This document shows positions 1 to 5,139 of a DNA stretch of 10,979 nt, in pieces. Position 1 is the first letter of the stretch. Each line of letters opens with the position of its first letter. Location: NCBI GenBank assembly GCA_002345625.1, contig DDWE01000037.1, positions 1 to 10,979 on the forward strand, written 5' to 3'. The notes beneath the pieces are model-generated. The model saw nothing but the letters and a program-made list of their open reading frames with translations, was not told the DNA's origin and did not search any database. The stretch comes from Desulfuromonadaceae bacterium UBA2294. GTDB taxonomy: Bacteria; Desulfobacterota; Desulfuromonadia; Desulfuromonadales; UBA2294. The position numbers and the translations under genes are program-made.

Positions 1-782
1 TCATCGGCCCGATTCTGATGTTCGTGCTCGCCATCACATTCTTAAGTGGCTATCCGGAGTACATGGTCGGCCTGATCATGATCGGTCTGGCGCGCTGCAT
101 CGCCATGGTCATCGTCTGGAACGAGCTCGCCAAGGGGAACACCGAATACTGCGCCGGACTGGTCGCATTTAACTCGGTATTTCAGGTGCTGTTCTACTCG
201 GTCTACGCCTGGCTGTTTGTGAGTGTGTTGCCACCCCTGTTCGGCCTTGAGGGGGCGACGGTGCAGGTCTCCATCGGCCAGATCGCGCAGAGCGTCGCCA
301 TCTACCTCGGCATCCCGTTCGTCGCCGGCATGCTGACCCGCTATGTCCTGCTCAAACAAAAGGGGCGCGACTGGTACGAGCAGAAGTTCATCCCCAAAAT
401 CAGCCCGATCACTCTGGTCGCCCTGCTGTTTACCATCCTCGTCATGTTCAGCCTGAAAGGGGAGCTGATCGTGCAGATCCCCTTCGACGTGCTGCGCATC
501 GCCGTGCCGCTGCTGATCTACTTTGTCATCATGTTCCTGGTCAGTTTCTGGATGGGGGTGAAAGCCGGCGCCGACTACAGCAAGACAGCAACTGTCGCCT
601 TTACCGCTGCCGGCAACAACTTCGAGCTGGCGATCGCCGTTGCCGTAGCGGTCTTCGGCCTCGACTCCGGAGTCGCCTTTACCGCCGTCATCGGCCCGCT
701 GGTCGAAGTACCGGCGCTGATCGGTCTGGTGCATGTGGCCTTCTGGTTGCAGAAGCGGGTGTACGGTGGCGGCGGAGCTTAA
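1..782 (+). CDS. acr3: ACR3-family arsenite efflux transporter (3' part; 5' end outside window)
   Basis: Integral inner-membrane carrier that exports arsenite, As(III), driven by the membrane potential or proton gradient. The reading frame is open from base 3, so about 259 C-terminal residues are seen and the N-terminal helices lie outside the window. The translation is a run of hydrophobic helices joined by short charged loops. The segment GLARCIAMVIVWNELAKG holds the helix-4 cysteine typical of ACR3, and the downstream NSVFQVL and AAGNNFELAIAVAVA segments are also typical of ACR3 rather than of the unrelated ArsB family. It ends at TAA 780-782, 34 bases before an exported thioredoxin-like gene, and probably forms an operon with the next three genes. 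The family call is from remembered motifs and is secure; the substrate is inferred from the family. Confidence 0.93.
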   Translation, partial: IGPILMFVLAITFLSGYPEYMVGLIMIGLARCIAMVIVWNELAKGNTEYCAGLVAFNSVFQVLFYSVYAWLFVSVLPPLFGLEGATVQVSIGQIAQSVAIYLGIPFVAGMLTRYVLLKQKGRDWYEQKFIPKISPITLVALLFTILVMFSLKGELIVQIPFDVLRIAVPLLIYFVIMFLVSFWMGVKAGADYSKTATVAFTAAGNNFELAIAVAVAVFGLDSGVAFTAVIGPLVEVPALIGLVHVAFWLQKRVYGGGGA

Positions 783-816
783 AGGCATTTTTTATGAGTT
801 TAAAAAAGGAGTTCAA

Positions 817-1179
817 ATGAATTTCAATTCGGTTTTTCGTGCACTGCTGGTCGCGGTATTTTGTATGCTGATTGCCGGCACAGCGGCGGCAGAGTCGTTG
901 CCGCGACTGCTCGATCTCGGCGCCGACAAGTGCGTCCCCTGCAAGATGATGGCGCCGATTCTCAAGGAGCTCAAAGCCGACTATACCGGGCGAATGACGG
1001 TGGAGTTTATCGACGTTTGGGAAAACCCCGATGCCGGTCGCGGTTACGGCGTGCAGATGATCCCGACTCAGATCTTCTTCGATGCCAATGGCAAGGAGTT
1101 GTTCCGCCATTCCGGATTCTTCGGCAAGGAGGAGATCCTCGCCAAGTGGATCGATCTCGGTTACGATTTTAAGCGATGA
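817..1179 (+). CDS. Exported thioredoxin-like protein (CVPC active site)
   Basis: A 120-residue thiol-disulfide protein predicted to act outside the cytoplasm. Residues 1-25 form a signal peptide (basic-poor start, hydrophobic core, AAA before Glu26). The redox pair is Cys39-Val-Pro-Cys42 in the context DKCVPCKMMAP, and the cis-proline facing the active site is Pro83 in MIPTQ. The rest is one compact thioredoxin fold with no extra domain. The start at ATG 817 is preferred because AAAAAAGGAG lies just upstream; an in-frame start at 733 would overlap the transporter and place the signal peptide internally. It lies between the ACR3 gene and a CcdA-like gene 13 bases downstream. CcdA proteins pass cytosolic electrons to exported thioredoxins, so the neighbour is its likely reductant. 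A role in reducing thiols or an arsenic species in the envelope is inference. Confidence 0.9.
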   Translation: MNFNSVFRALLVAVFCMLIAGTAAAESLPRLLDLGADKCVPCKMMAPILKELKADYTGRMTVEFIDVWENPDAGRGYGVQMIPTQIFFDANGKELFRHSGFFGKEEILAKWIDLGYDFKR

Positions 1180-1192
1180 CCGGTCACTGCTG

Positions 1193-1891
1193 ATGGAATC
1201 GTTATTTGTTGGACTGACCCACGCCGTCGGTGGCGCACCGCTGCTCGCTCTCGGAGCGGCTCTGGTCTGGGGCGTCCTCAGCATCATTCTCTCCCCTTGC
1301 CATCTGGCCAGCATCCCGCTGATTGTCGGCTTTATCGACGGCCAGGGGCGGATCTCCACCCGGCGCGCCTTTTTTATCTCCAGCCTGTTCGCAATCGGCA
1401 TCCTGATCAGTATTGCGTTGATCGGAGCGGTGACCGCGGCGGCCGGGCGCATGTTTGGCGATGTCGGCGTCTGGGGCAACTGGTTTGTCGCCGGCCTCTT
1501 CTTTGTCATCGGTCTGCACCTGCTCGGCCTGTTCCCGCTCCCCTGGTCGGGGCCGAGCACGACACGTTTGCAGCGCAAGGGATTACTGGCCGCTCTGCTG
1601 CTCGGTCTGCTGTTTGGCATCGCTCTCGGCCCCTGTACTTTTGCCTTTATGGCGCCGGTGCTCGGTGTGGTCTTTAACACTGTGGCTGAAAACGCCCTGT
1701 ATGCCGCCGCCCTGCTGCTCGCCTACAGCCTCGGCCACTGCGCACTCATCGTCCTGGCCGGCACCTTCACCGAAAGGCTTCAGCACTACCTCGACTGGAA
1801 CGAACGCTCGCAGGGGGCGGTCGTTTTACGCAAAATCTGTGGTCTGCTGGTGATCGCCGGCGGTGGCTGGCTGCTTTACAGCCTGTCGTAA
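1193..1891 (+). CDS. ccdA: CcdA-like membrane thiol-disulfide electron carrier
   Basis: A 232-residue polytopic membrane protein of the CcdA/DsbD-beta type, which carries reducing equivalents from cytosolic thioredoxin to periplasmic thiol proteins. About six hydrophobic helices are visible, with the two redox cysteines in the expected repeated contexts: Cys36 in LSPCHLASIP and Cys148 in GPCTFAFMAP. The duplicated Pro-Cys motif within the first helix of each half is the hallmark of the family, and the length is normal for stand-alone CcdA. ATG 1193 is chosen because longer frames would overlap the thioredoxin gene; the ribosome site before it is weak, so translational coupling to the gene ending 13 bases upstream is plausible. 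The neighbouring exported thioredoxin is the obvious partner. It may instead serve cytochrome c maturation, but no ccm or ccs gene is in view. Confidence 0.9.
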   Translation: MESLFVGLTHAVGGAPLLALGAALVWGVLSIILSPCHLASIPLIVGFIDGQGRISTRRAFFISSLFAIGILISIALIGAVTAAAGRMFGDVGVWGNWFVAGLFFVIGLHLLGLFPLPWSGPSTTRLQRKGLLAALLLGLLFGIALGPCTFAFMAPVLGVVFNTVAENALYAAALLLAYSLGHCALIVLAGTFTERLQHYLDWNERSQGAVVLRKICGLLVIAGGGWLLYSLS

Positions 1892-1939
1892 CACCTGGGT
1901 TTTCACCGGCACTGAAACCGATTCAGGAGGATTTGAATT

Positions 1940-2422
1940 ATGAAAAACCGCCGGCTGCTGTTGCTTCTCTTGTTGCTGTTGCCCCTGTCTCTGTTGACGC
2001 CGACTCCGGGCTTTGCCGCTGAAGAGACCATCAGTCTGGACAACTACCTGCTCAGCTACAGCTATGAGGCGCGAGCGGAGATGAAGGCGACCAGTGAGCA
2101 GGCCCTCGACTGGATTGAAGATGGTAAGGCTGTATTGGTCGATATCCGCTTTACCGAAGAGCAGAAGGCCTGGTCGATGGGTTTCGGGCTGAAAATCCCT
2201 CTTAACGAACTGCCAAAACGTTTGGCCGAACTACCTAAAGACAAAATCATCGTCGCCGCCTGTCCGCACAAGGATCGCGCCATCATCGCCATGGTCTATT
2301 TGCGCACGCGAGGATTTAACGCCCGCTACCTGACCGATGGCCTGGTCGGAATGGCGGAAAATCTGCGTGGTGATGATGCGAAGTACTTTATGGAACTGTT
2401 GCCGAAGGGTGCCAGGCGATAG
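1940..2422 (+). CDS. Exported rhodanese-like domain protein
   Basis: A 160-residue single-domain rhodanese-like protein with a signal peptide: MKNRR, a leucine-rich core to about residue 20, and cleavage probably after GFAA near residue 27. The domain includes VLVDIRFTEE (residues 66-74), the usual start of the fold, and an active-site loop AACPHKDRA with Cys108 as the expected persulfide-forming residue, followed by the Y-LRTRGF and YLTDGL segments that typically close the domain. Rhodaneses move sulfane sulfur between thiols. AGGAGG at 1925-1930 supports ATG 1940. It follows the CcdA gene by 48 bases and is probably the last gene of the arsenic/thiol operon. Envelope sulfur or persulfide handling next to a thiol-reducing pair is a sensible guess, but the acceptor is unknown. 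No clear terminator follows. Confidence 0.88.
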   Translation: MKNRRLLLLLLLLLPLSLLTPTPGFAAEETISLDNYLLSYSYEARAEMKATSEQALDWIEDGKAVLVDIRFTEEQKAWSMGFGLKIPLNELPKRLAELPKDKIIVAACPHKDRAIIAMVYLRTRGFNARYLTDGLVGMAENLRGDDAKYFMELLPKGARR

Positions 2423-2453
2423 CGGCGTGGCCGTTTGTCGATCGTTAAAGCAG

Positions 2454-2481
2454 AAAGCTTTTCACCACGAAGGACACGAAG
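2454..2481. repeat. Single left arm of the CACGAAG palindromic repeat
   Basis: AAAGCTTTT followed by CACCACGAAGGACACGAAG. The same arm appears at 4895-4914 (degenerate) and 8314-8332, and its reverse complement appears at 4977-5011 and 8396-8433. Here the right-hand arm is missing: the sequence runs on for about 50 bases and then enters the broken caspase gene. One end of a full element, and the downstream part of the first module copy, were probably lost in a single deletion. Tandem CACGAAG-type intergenic repeats occur in many Gram-negative genomes. Confidence 0.8.
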
Positions 2482-2533
2482 AAAAGCCCAAGAAGTGCCA
2501 GTTCATTTTTTGGTTTAACTTTAAGAAGTTGAC

Positions 2534-2883
2534 GCGTTGATCGCTCTTCAAGTCGGGGTCGGGTTGAAGACAAACGATCCTTGGTGGATGACGAAGTTCA
2601 TGGCATCTGTTTGCCGCTGGTGGCCTCGTTGACCTCCTCGCGCAGCTCAGCTCAACGTCGAGATTTGGGGTGCCCATACTGGCCAGGAGCTGCTCAGTGA
2701 AGGTGCGGTTGCGTCCGTCGCCATCAGCGGCGACCGAACCGTGGGCGGTGCTGTAGACGATCATCGAGCTGGTCGGTGCGTCCATCTGCCCGAGACCGCG
2801 TTCGTTGGAATCGGCGGCAACGGCAACGTTGGCGATGAGCAGGGCGCTCAGCAGGAAAACAGTAAAAGGCGAATGCGTAGCAT
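2534..2883 (-). pseudogene. Remnant of a caspase-PDZ gene (copy 1)
   Basis: A decayed copy of the intact gene at 5140-6291. Read on the minus strand from ATG 2883 it begins MLRIRLLLFSC and stops, because one A/T of a short run is missing; the adjacent frame then continues the signal peptide (FLLSALLIANVAVAAD). The text next jumps from DSNERG straight to LGQMDAPTSSMIVYSTAHG, so about 455 bp coding for the catalytic His and Cys region are gone. The breakpoints in the intact copy carry a short shared CCGAGG, suggesting slippage or end joining at microhomology. A further net loss of 10 bases shifts the frame after LDVEL, and homology ends near DLKSD, before the PDZ domain. No active protease can be made. 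The gene sits 103 bases downstream of lipoprotein A1, as in the intact operon. Confidence 0.9.
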
Positions 2884-2986
2884 AGATTGGTCCCCCATTC
2901 GGTTTTTTGTCAGGGAGGTAGTGGCGAAACGGCACTCATGATAGACGATTAGCTTGAAAAGCAGAGATTTGTTCTGCCAAAAATCA

Positions 2987-3625
2987 CTAGAAAAAATCGT
3001 TTTGCGAGTCATCTGAAGCTGTTGAGAAGAAGCCCTTGCTTTTCGCCTCGTCGATGACCGACTGGACCAAGAGCTGGATCGTATTTTTTTCGAACTCATC
3101 GGGGCTGGGGAGAAAGGGCTTGGCTGGCAGGGCTAAAATGGTCAACCATTGGCGATAGGCCTGAGTCTTTTCGATGTGGAGGGCCTTGCCGGTTTGATGG
3201 TTATGGAGATCGGCCTCGACCGTAAACTCGCCGTTAGTCACTGCCGGTACGACGAAGGCGCTTAAGAGCGTCAGTGGAAATGTGACAGTAAAAAGCTTGG
3301 TTCCAGTATCTGATGCTACATTCAAGTCTATGTGGAAAGGATAGAGGGTGGAGTTTCCCTGGTGCATTTCCGCGAACATTCTGGTCTCAGAAAGTGCCTG
3401 GTGGGCCGCCTGTTCGCAAGATTTGATGCTCTCTTCGGAGAGGTTATTTGCGCTTTTTTCGCCATCCATCCAGACCGTGCATTGGGTAGTGTAGCTGATA
3501 TGTTGCGGCGTAGCGGGTGCTTCCCAGTTTTTCGTTTCAGGCACGTGGTCTCCCACAAAGGTGTAGCAGCCACACAGCAACAGAAGTGGTAGCAGCATCG
3601 TCAGGGCGAGTTTGGTCCGTTTCAT
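2987..3625 (-). CDS. Lipoprotein A, copy 1 (unknown function)
   Basis: A 212-residue predicted lipoprotein of unrecognised family. The N-terminus is a lipoprotein signal, MKRTKLALTMLLPLLLLCGC, with Cys20 as the acylated residue, so it should be anchored to a membrane facing the periplasm. The mature part has a predicted extended region, then QAAHQALSETRMFAEM, a hydrophobic stretch LFTVTFPLTLLSAFVVPAV (about 120-138), a pattern of strands with NHQTGKALHIEKTQAYRQW, and a C-terminal helix ending SKGFFSTASDDSQNDFF. A good AGGAG ribosome site precedes ATG 3625. It differs from the copy at 6396-7034 at about 24 positions without gaps, mostly in the signal peptide, residues 58-67 and the hydrophobic stretch. 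Lipoprotein B1 ends 46 bases upstream, so the two are likely co-transcribed. The open frame suggests it is still in use although its downstream caspase gene is dead. Confidence 0.85.
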   Translation of the reverse strand: MKRTKLALTMLLPLLLLCGCYTFVGDHVPETKNWEAPATPQHISYTTQCTVWMDGEKSANNLSEESIKSCEQAAHQALSETRMFAEMHQGNSTLYPFHIDLNVASDTGTKLFTVTFPLTLLSAFVVPAVTNGEFTVEADLHNHQTGKALHIEKTQAYRQWLTILALPAKPFLPSPDEFEKNTIQLLVQSVIDEAKSKGFFSTASDDSQNDFF

Positions 3626-3671
3626 GATGTGTTTCTCCTGTTAGCTCCAAATGGCCGGATCACGGCTCTGC

Positions 3672-4340
3672 TCAGTAAAACTCAGAGGTTCCCGAGTCGT
3701 TCTGTAAAAAGGCCCCCTGCTGCTGTGCCTGCTTTATTGACGCTTGCACTTGTCGATAGGCCATATCGGTAAACTTTCCCTCGAAATTGTCAAACAGCAA
3801 CGCCGGTGCCATCGGCCACCACATGACGAACGTGAATGTCTCCTTGTTTTTCAGGATGCGCACGTTTCCTGTGTGATTATTTGTCAGGACGATGACCGAC
3901 TTCAGGTCTATATCGTTCCATGCTGGAAGCGTTACCAGAGTAAAAATGCCAACCATCCGCAGCGAGCCCTGCCCCGGAGTTATATCGCTCCAGAAATAGA
4001 CCTTGGCAGAATATTCGGGCGGATTTTGGCCCTGAGCGAAGGTCTTGCTCGGTTTGGCGTCGAAGAGGTGGGTGTCGTTCAAGGCGCTAAGGGTTGTTGT
4101 CTCAAGCAGCTTGGGTAGTTCGCGCATTGATGTTGGCACAGTGGCGCCCTCCTTGGTGAAGCCTTTTTGGGGGTCATCAAAATTTTTCCATTCGACATCA
4201 ACCGCTATGCGCGCAGAAGGTTGAGCAGTGGGCCAGACTTTAATCGCCGGATTGTCTTTGTCGGGAAAGTGCATACAGGAAGAGAGCAGAAGATTGGCAA
4301 CGACGACAAGCGGAATAAAAATTAGGATATGTCGGTTCAT
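3672..4340 (-). CDS. Lipoprotein B, copy 1 (unknown function)
   Basis: A 222-residue predicted lipoprotein, first gene of the copy 1 operon. The signal peptide ends in a classic lipobox, LLSSC, with Cys22 as the lipid-bearing residue. I do not recognise the family. The mature protein has an LLETTTLSALNDTHLF helix, YSAKVYFW and a glycine-rich turn, a hydrophobic segment FTLVTLPAWNDIDLKSVIVL, then NNHTGNVRILKNKET and a C-terminal helix YRQVQASIKQAQQQGAF, ending GTSEFY. The order of helix, strand pairs, HxTG turn and final helix mirrors lipoprotein A, suggesting old divergence of one from the other. The copy at 7085-7747 is clearly less similar than the A copies are to each other, with changes in the signal peptide, residues 50-65 and the second hydrophobic stretch. 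A weak AAAGAG ribosome site precedes ATG 4340. Confidence 0.83.
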   Translation of the reverse strand: MNRHILIFIPLVVVANLLLSSCMHFPDKDNPAIKVWPTAQPSARIAVDVEWKNFDDPQKGFTKEGATVPTSMRELPKLLETTTLSALNDTHLFDAKPSKTFAQGQNPPEYSAKVYFWSDITPGQGSLRMVGIFTLVTLPAWNDIDLKSVIVLTNNHTGNVRILKNKETFTFVMWWPMAPALLFDNFEGKFTDMAYRQVQASIKQAQQQGAFLQNDSGTSEFY

Positions 4341-4367
4341 AATAGCTCTTTCGACTTAAGGGAAATA

Positions 4368-4377
4368 ATTCGCGAAT
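4368..4377. promoter_or_regulatory. Perfect palindrome ATTCGCGAAT near the operon start (copy 1)
   Basis: A 10-bp perfect palindrome between lipoprotein B1 and its promoter candidate at 4391-4419. It would lie just downstream of the predicted start of transcription, a common place for a repressor operator. It is unchanged in copy 2 (7776-7785). Function is inferred from position only. Confidence 0.3.
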
Positions 4378-4390
4378 CGGTCATTGGTGT

Positions 4391-4419
4391 TTAATTGAAA
4401 TCGCTCCGACAATCGTCAA
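4391..4419 (-). promoter_or_regulatory. Candidate sigma70-type promoter for lipoprotein B1-A1
   Basis: On the minus strand TTGACG (4419-4414) is followed after exactly 17 bases by AATTAA (4396-4391). The -35 box is good (5 of 6) and the -10 box is weak (3 of 6). It is identical in copy 2. The -35 box overlaps a possible hairpin (4411-4437: AATCGT and CAAAA pairing with TTTTG and ACGATT), which could reflect a binding site. Not independently supported. Confidence 0.3.
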
Positions 4420-4503
4420 AAACCTTTTGGCACGATTCGGGGGATATCGCCGCTAATCTCTTCCACCCTGACTTGAAATGCCACGATTTGAACTTGATAA
4501 AGA

Positions 4504-4533
4504 AATTCCGTCAGCAACACGTTTGCCGGAATT
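4504..4533. other. Hairpin-forming inverted repeat (copy 1 control region)
   Basis: AATTCCG pairs with CGGAATT, and an inner GCAA pairs with TTGC around a 5-base loop, with a 3-base bulge on the left. Copy 2 (7913-7942) keeps all paired bases and changes only one loop base. It lies between the two divergent promoter candidates. Confidence 0.5.
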
Positions 4534-4566
4534 ATTTTGATAGACAGGGAGGACTGGAGTCCCTAT

Positions 4567-4618
4567 TCGGTCAGAAGTGTGACCGAGGTCAAAGCATTTC
4601 AATCCAAAGTGATTGAAA
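4567..4618. promoter_or_regulatory. Pair of dyads upstream of the rightward promoter (copy 1)
   Basis: Two inverted repeats, TCGGTCA-N6-TGACCGA (4567-4586) and TTTCAATC-N6-GATTGAAA (4597-4618), have centres 31 bp apart, about three helical turns, and end about 22 bp before the -35 box at 4640. In copy 2 the first becomes TCGGGCA-N6-TGCCCGA: both partners of one T-A pair have changed to G-C, so symmetry is kept. The form suits either dimer-binding operators or RNA stems; the spacing favours operators. Confidence 0.45.
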
Positions 4619-4639
4619 GAAAAAATGGGTGGACCTTTT

Positions 4640-4668
4640 TTGGTATACCGAATCTGGGCGAGTATAGC
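4640..4668 (+). promoter_or_regulatory. Candidate sigma70-type promoter reading into the structured RNA (copy 1)
   Basis: TTGGTA (4640-4645), a 17-base spacer and TATAGC (4663-4668), each box matching 4 of 6 consensus bases. The boxes and spacer are identical in copy 2 (8059-8087). Transcription would start near 4675, directly before the foldable segment and away from the lipoprotein operon. No open frame of note lies downstream, which points to a non-coding transcript. Confidence 0.4.
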
Positions 4669-4674
4669 AACGCT

Positions 4675-4872
4675 TTAATCCCTATTTAATTGGGGAATGA
4701 AAGTAAATGGAGAATGAAATAAGGGTGCAAATGTGAAAGAACGCTGGTGCTTTTGGCCACGTAAGTGGCCGGCTATTCATGTAAAGGGCAGATGCCACCC
4801 TGGGGGTCTGCCTTATCAGTGGAGGATCCGTGTGTGGGACAATCAGCGTTCAAACTTTTGCGGCAGTTTTTT
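4675..4872 (+). ncRNA. Candidate structured RNA (copy 1)
   Basis: An unassigned segment with nested pairing and no convincing reading frame. A closing stem joins GAACGCTGGT (4739-4748) to ATCAGCGTTC (4842-4851, one G-U). Inside are a perfect hairpin GGCCAC-GTAA-GTGGCC (4755-4770) and a longer hairpin with outer stem GGCAGA/TCTGCC and inner CCC/GGG (4787-4812). A 5' hairpin AATCCC/GGGGA lies near 4678-4698. A run of six T at 4867-4872 could mark the end, but it is not tightly joined to a stem. Copy 2 keeps every stem; a C-to-T change in the GTAA hairpin leaves a U-G pair only if the plus strand is the RNA. It does not match the attC, retron, group I/II intron or riboswitch patterns I know. Expression is not shown. 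Confidence 0.4.
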
Positions 4873-4894
4873 GATAGGTCAAGAAGAAACCCTG

Positions 4895-5011
4895 TCACTA
4901 TGAAGGACACGAAGGGAACCCAAAATCGAGGGCTTTAGGTTTAATCCGAAATATTTTTGCTTGGATCTTCACCTTTCTTCGTGTCCTTCGTGCCTCGTGG
5001 TGAAAAGCTTT
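4895..5011. repeat. CACGAAG palindromic repeat element (between the two modules)
   Basis: The left arm, slightly degenerate (TCACTATGAAGGACACGAAG, 4895-4914), faces a right arm at 4977-5011 carrying CTTCGTGTCCTTCGTG and GTGGTGAAAAGCTTT, with about 60 unrelated bases between. The arms are built from a 9-bp CACGAAGRA unit. It would form a long hairpin. The 18 bases after the right arm (ending GTGAAAAG) also resemble those after the element at 8314-8433. Confidence 0.8.
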
Positions 5012-5076
5012 ACGTGTCAGGGTGAAAAGTTACCATTCCCCTTATTTTGCAATTAAGAAGACACGTAGCTGGATGC

Positions 5077-5122
5077 AAAAAGGCGCTGATTTTTCCCGTT
5101 TTGGGACAAACAGCGCCTTTTT
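5077..5122 (-). terminator. Strong rho-independent terminator after the caspase gene (possibly bidirectional)
   Basis: AAAAAGGCGCTG (5077-5088) pairs perfectly with CAGCGCCTTTTT (5111-5122), with an inner CCC/GGG pairing in the loop. The A and T runs on the two sides make it usable on either strand. It begins 18 bases past the caspase stop codon on the minus strand. It has no counterpart in copy 1, where this region is deleted. Confidence 0.88.
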
Positions 5123-5139
5123 GTTTTTCGAATGTGTGC

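Larger units (their letters stand above)
2534..5029. repeat. Duplicated module, copy 1 (caspase remnant, lipoproteins A1 and B1, control region)
   Basis: This block aligns collinearly with 5472-8452: caspase C-terminal part, lipoprotein A, lipoprotein B, about 540 bp of non-coding DNA and a CACGAAG palindrome, in the same order and orientation. Identity is very high in stretches of lipoprotein A and in the non-coding part, and lower in lipoprotein B. Copy 1 differs by a large internal deletion in the caspase gene and loss of its 3' end. Divergence is large enough to exclude an assembly artefact. Confidence 0.93.

Noticed and set aside
688..1680. Long open frame on the minus strand (330 codons)
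   Set aside because: It overlaps three well-supported plus-strand genes with clear active-site motifs and its translation is Arg/Pro-rich low-information text; a shadow frame in GC-rich coding DNA.
4597..4704. CRISPR-like repeats (TTTCAATC...GATTGAAA and TTTAATCCC...GAATGAAAG)
   Set aside because: Only two dissimilar hairpins of different length per copy, with no regular spacers and no cas genes.
4739..4851. Possible integron attC site (inverted ends GAACGCTG and CAGCGTTC)
   Set aside because: The ends do not fit the RYYYAAC and GTTRRRY core sites, and no integrase or cassette gene is present.
4675..4872. Retron or group II intron RNA
   Set aside because: No reverse transcriptase gene nearby and no recognisable domain V or branching-guanosine context.
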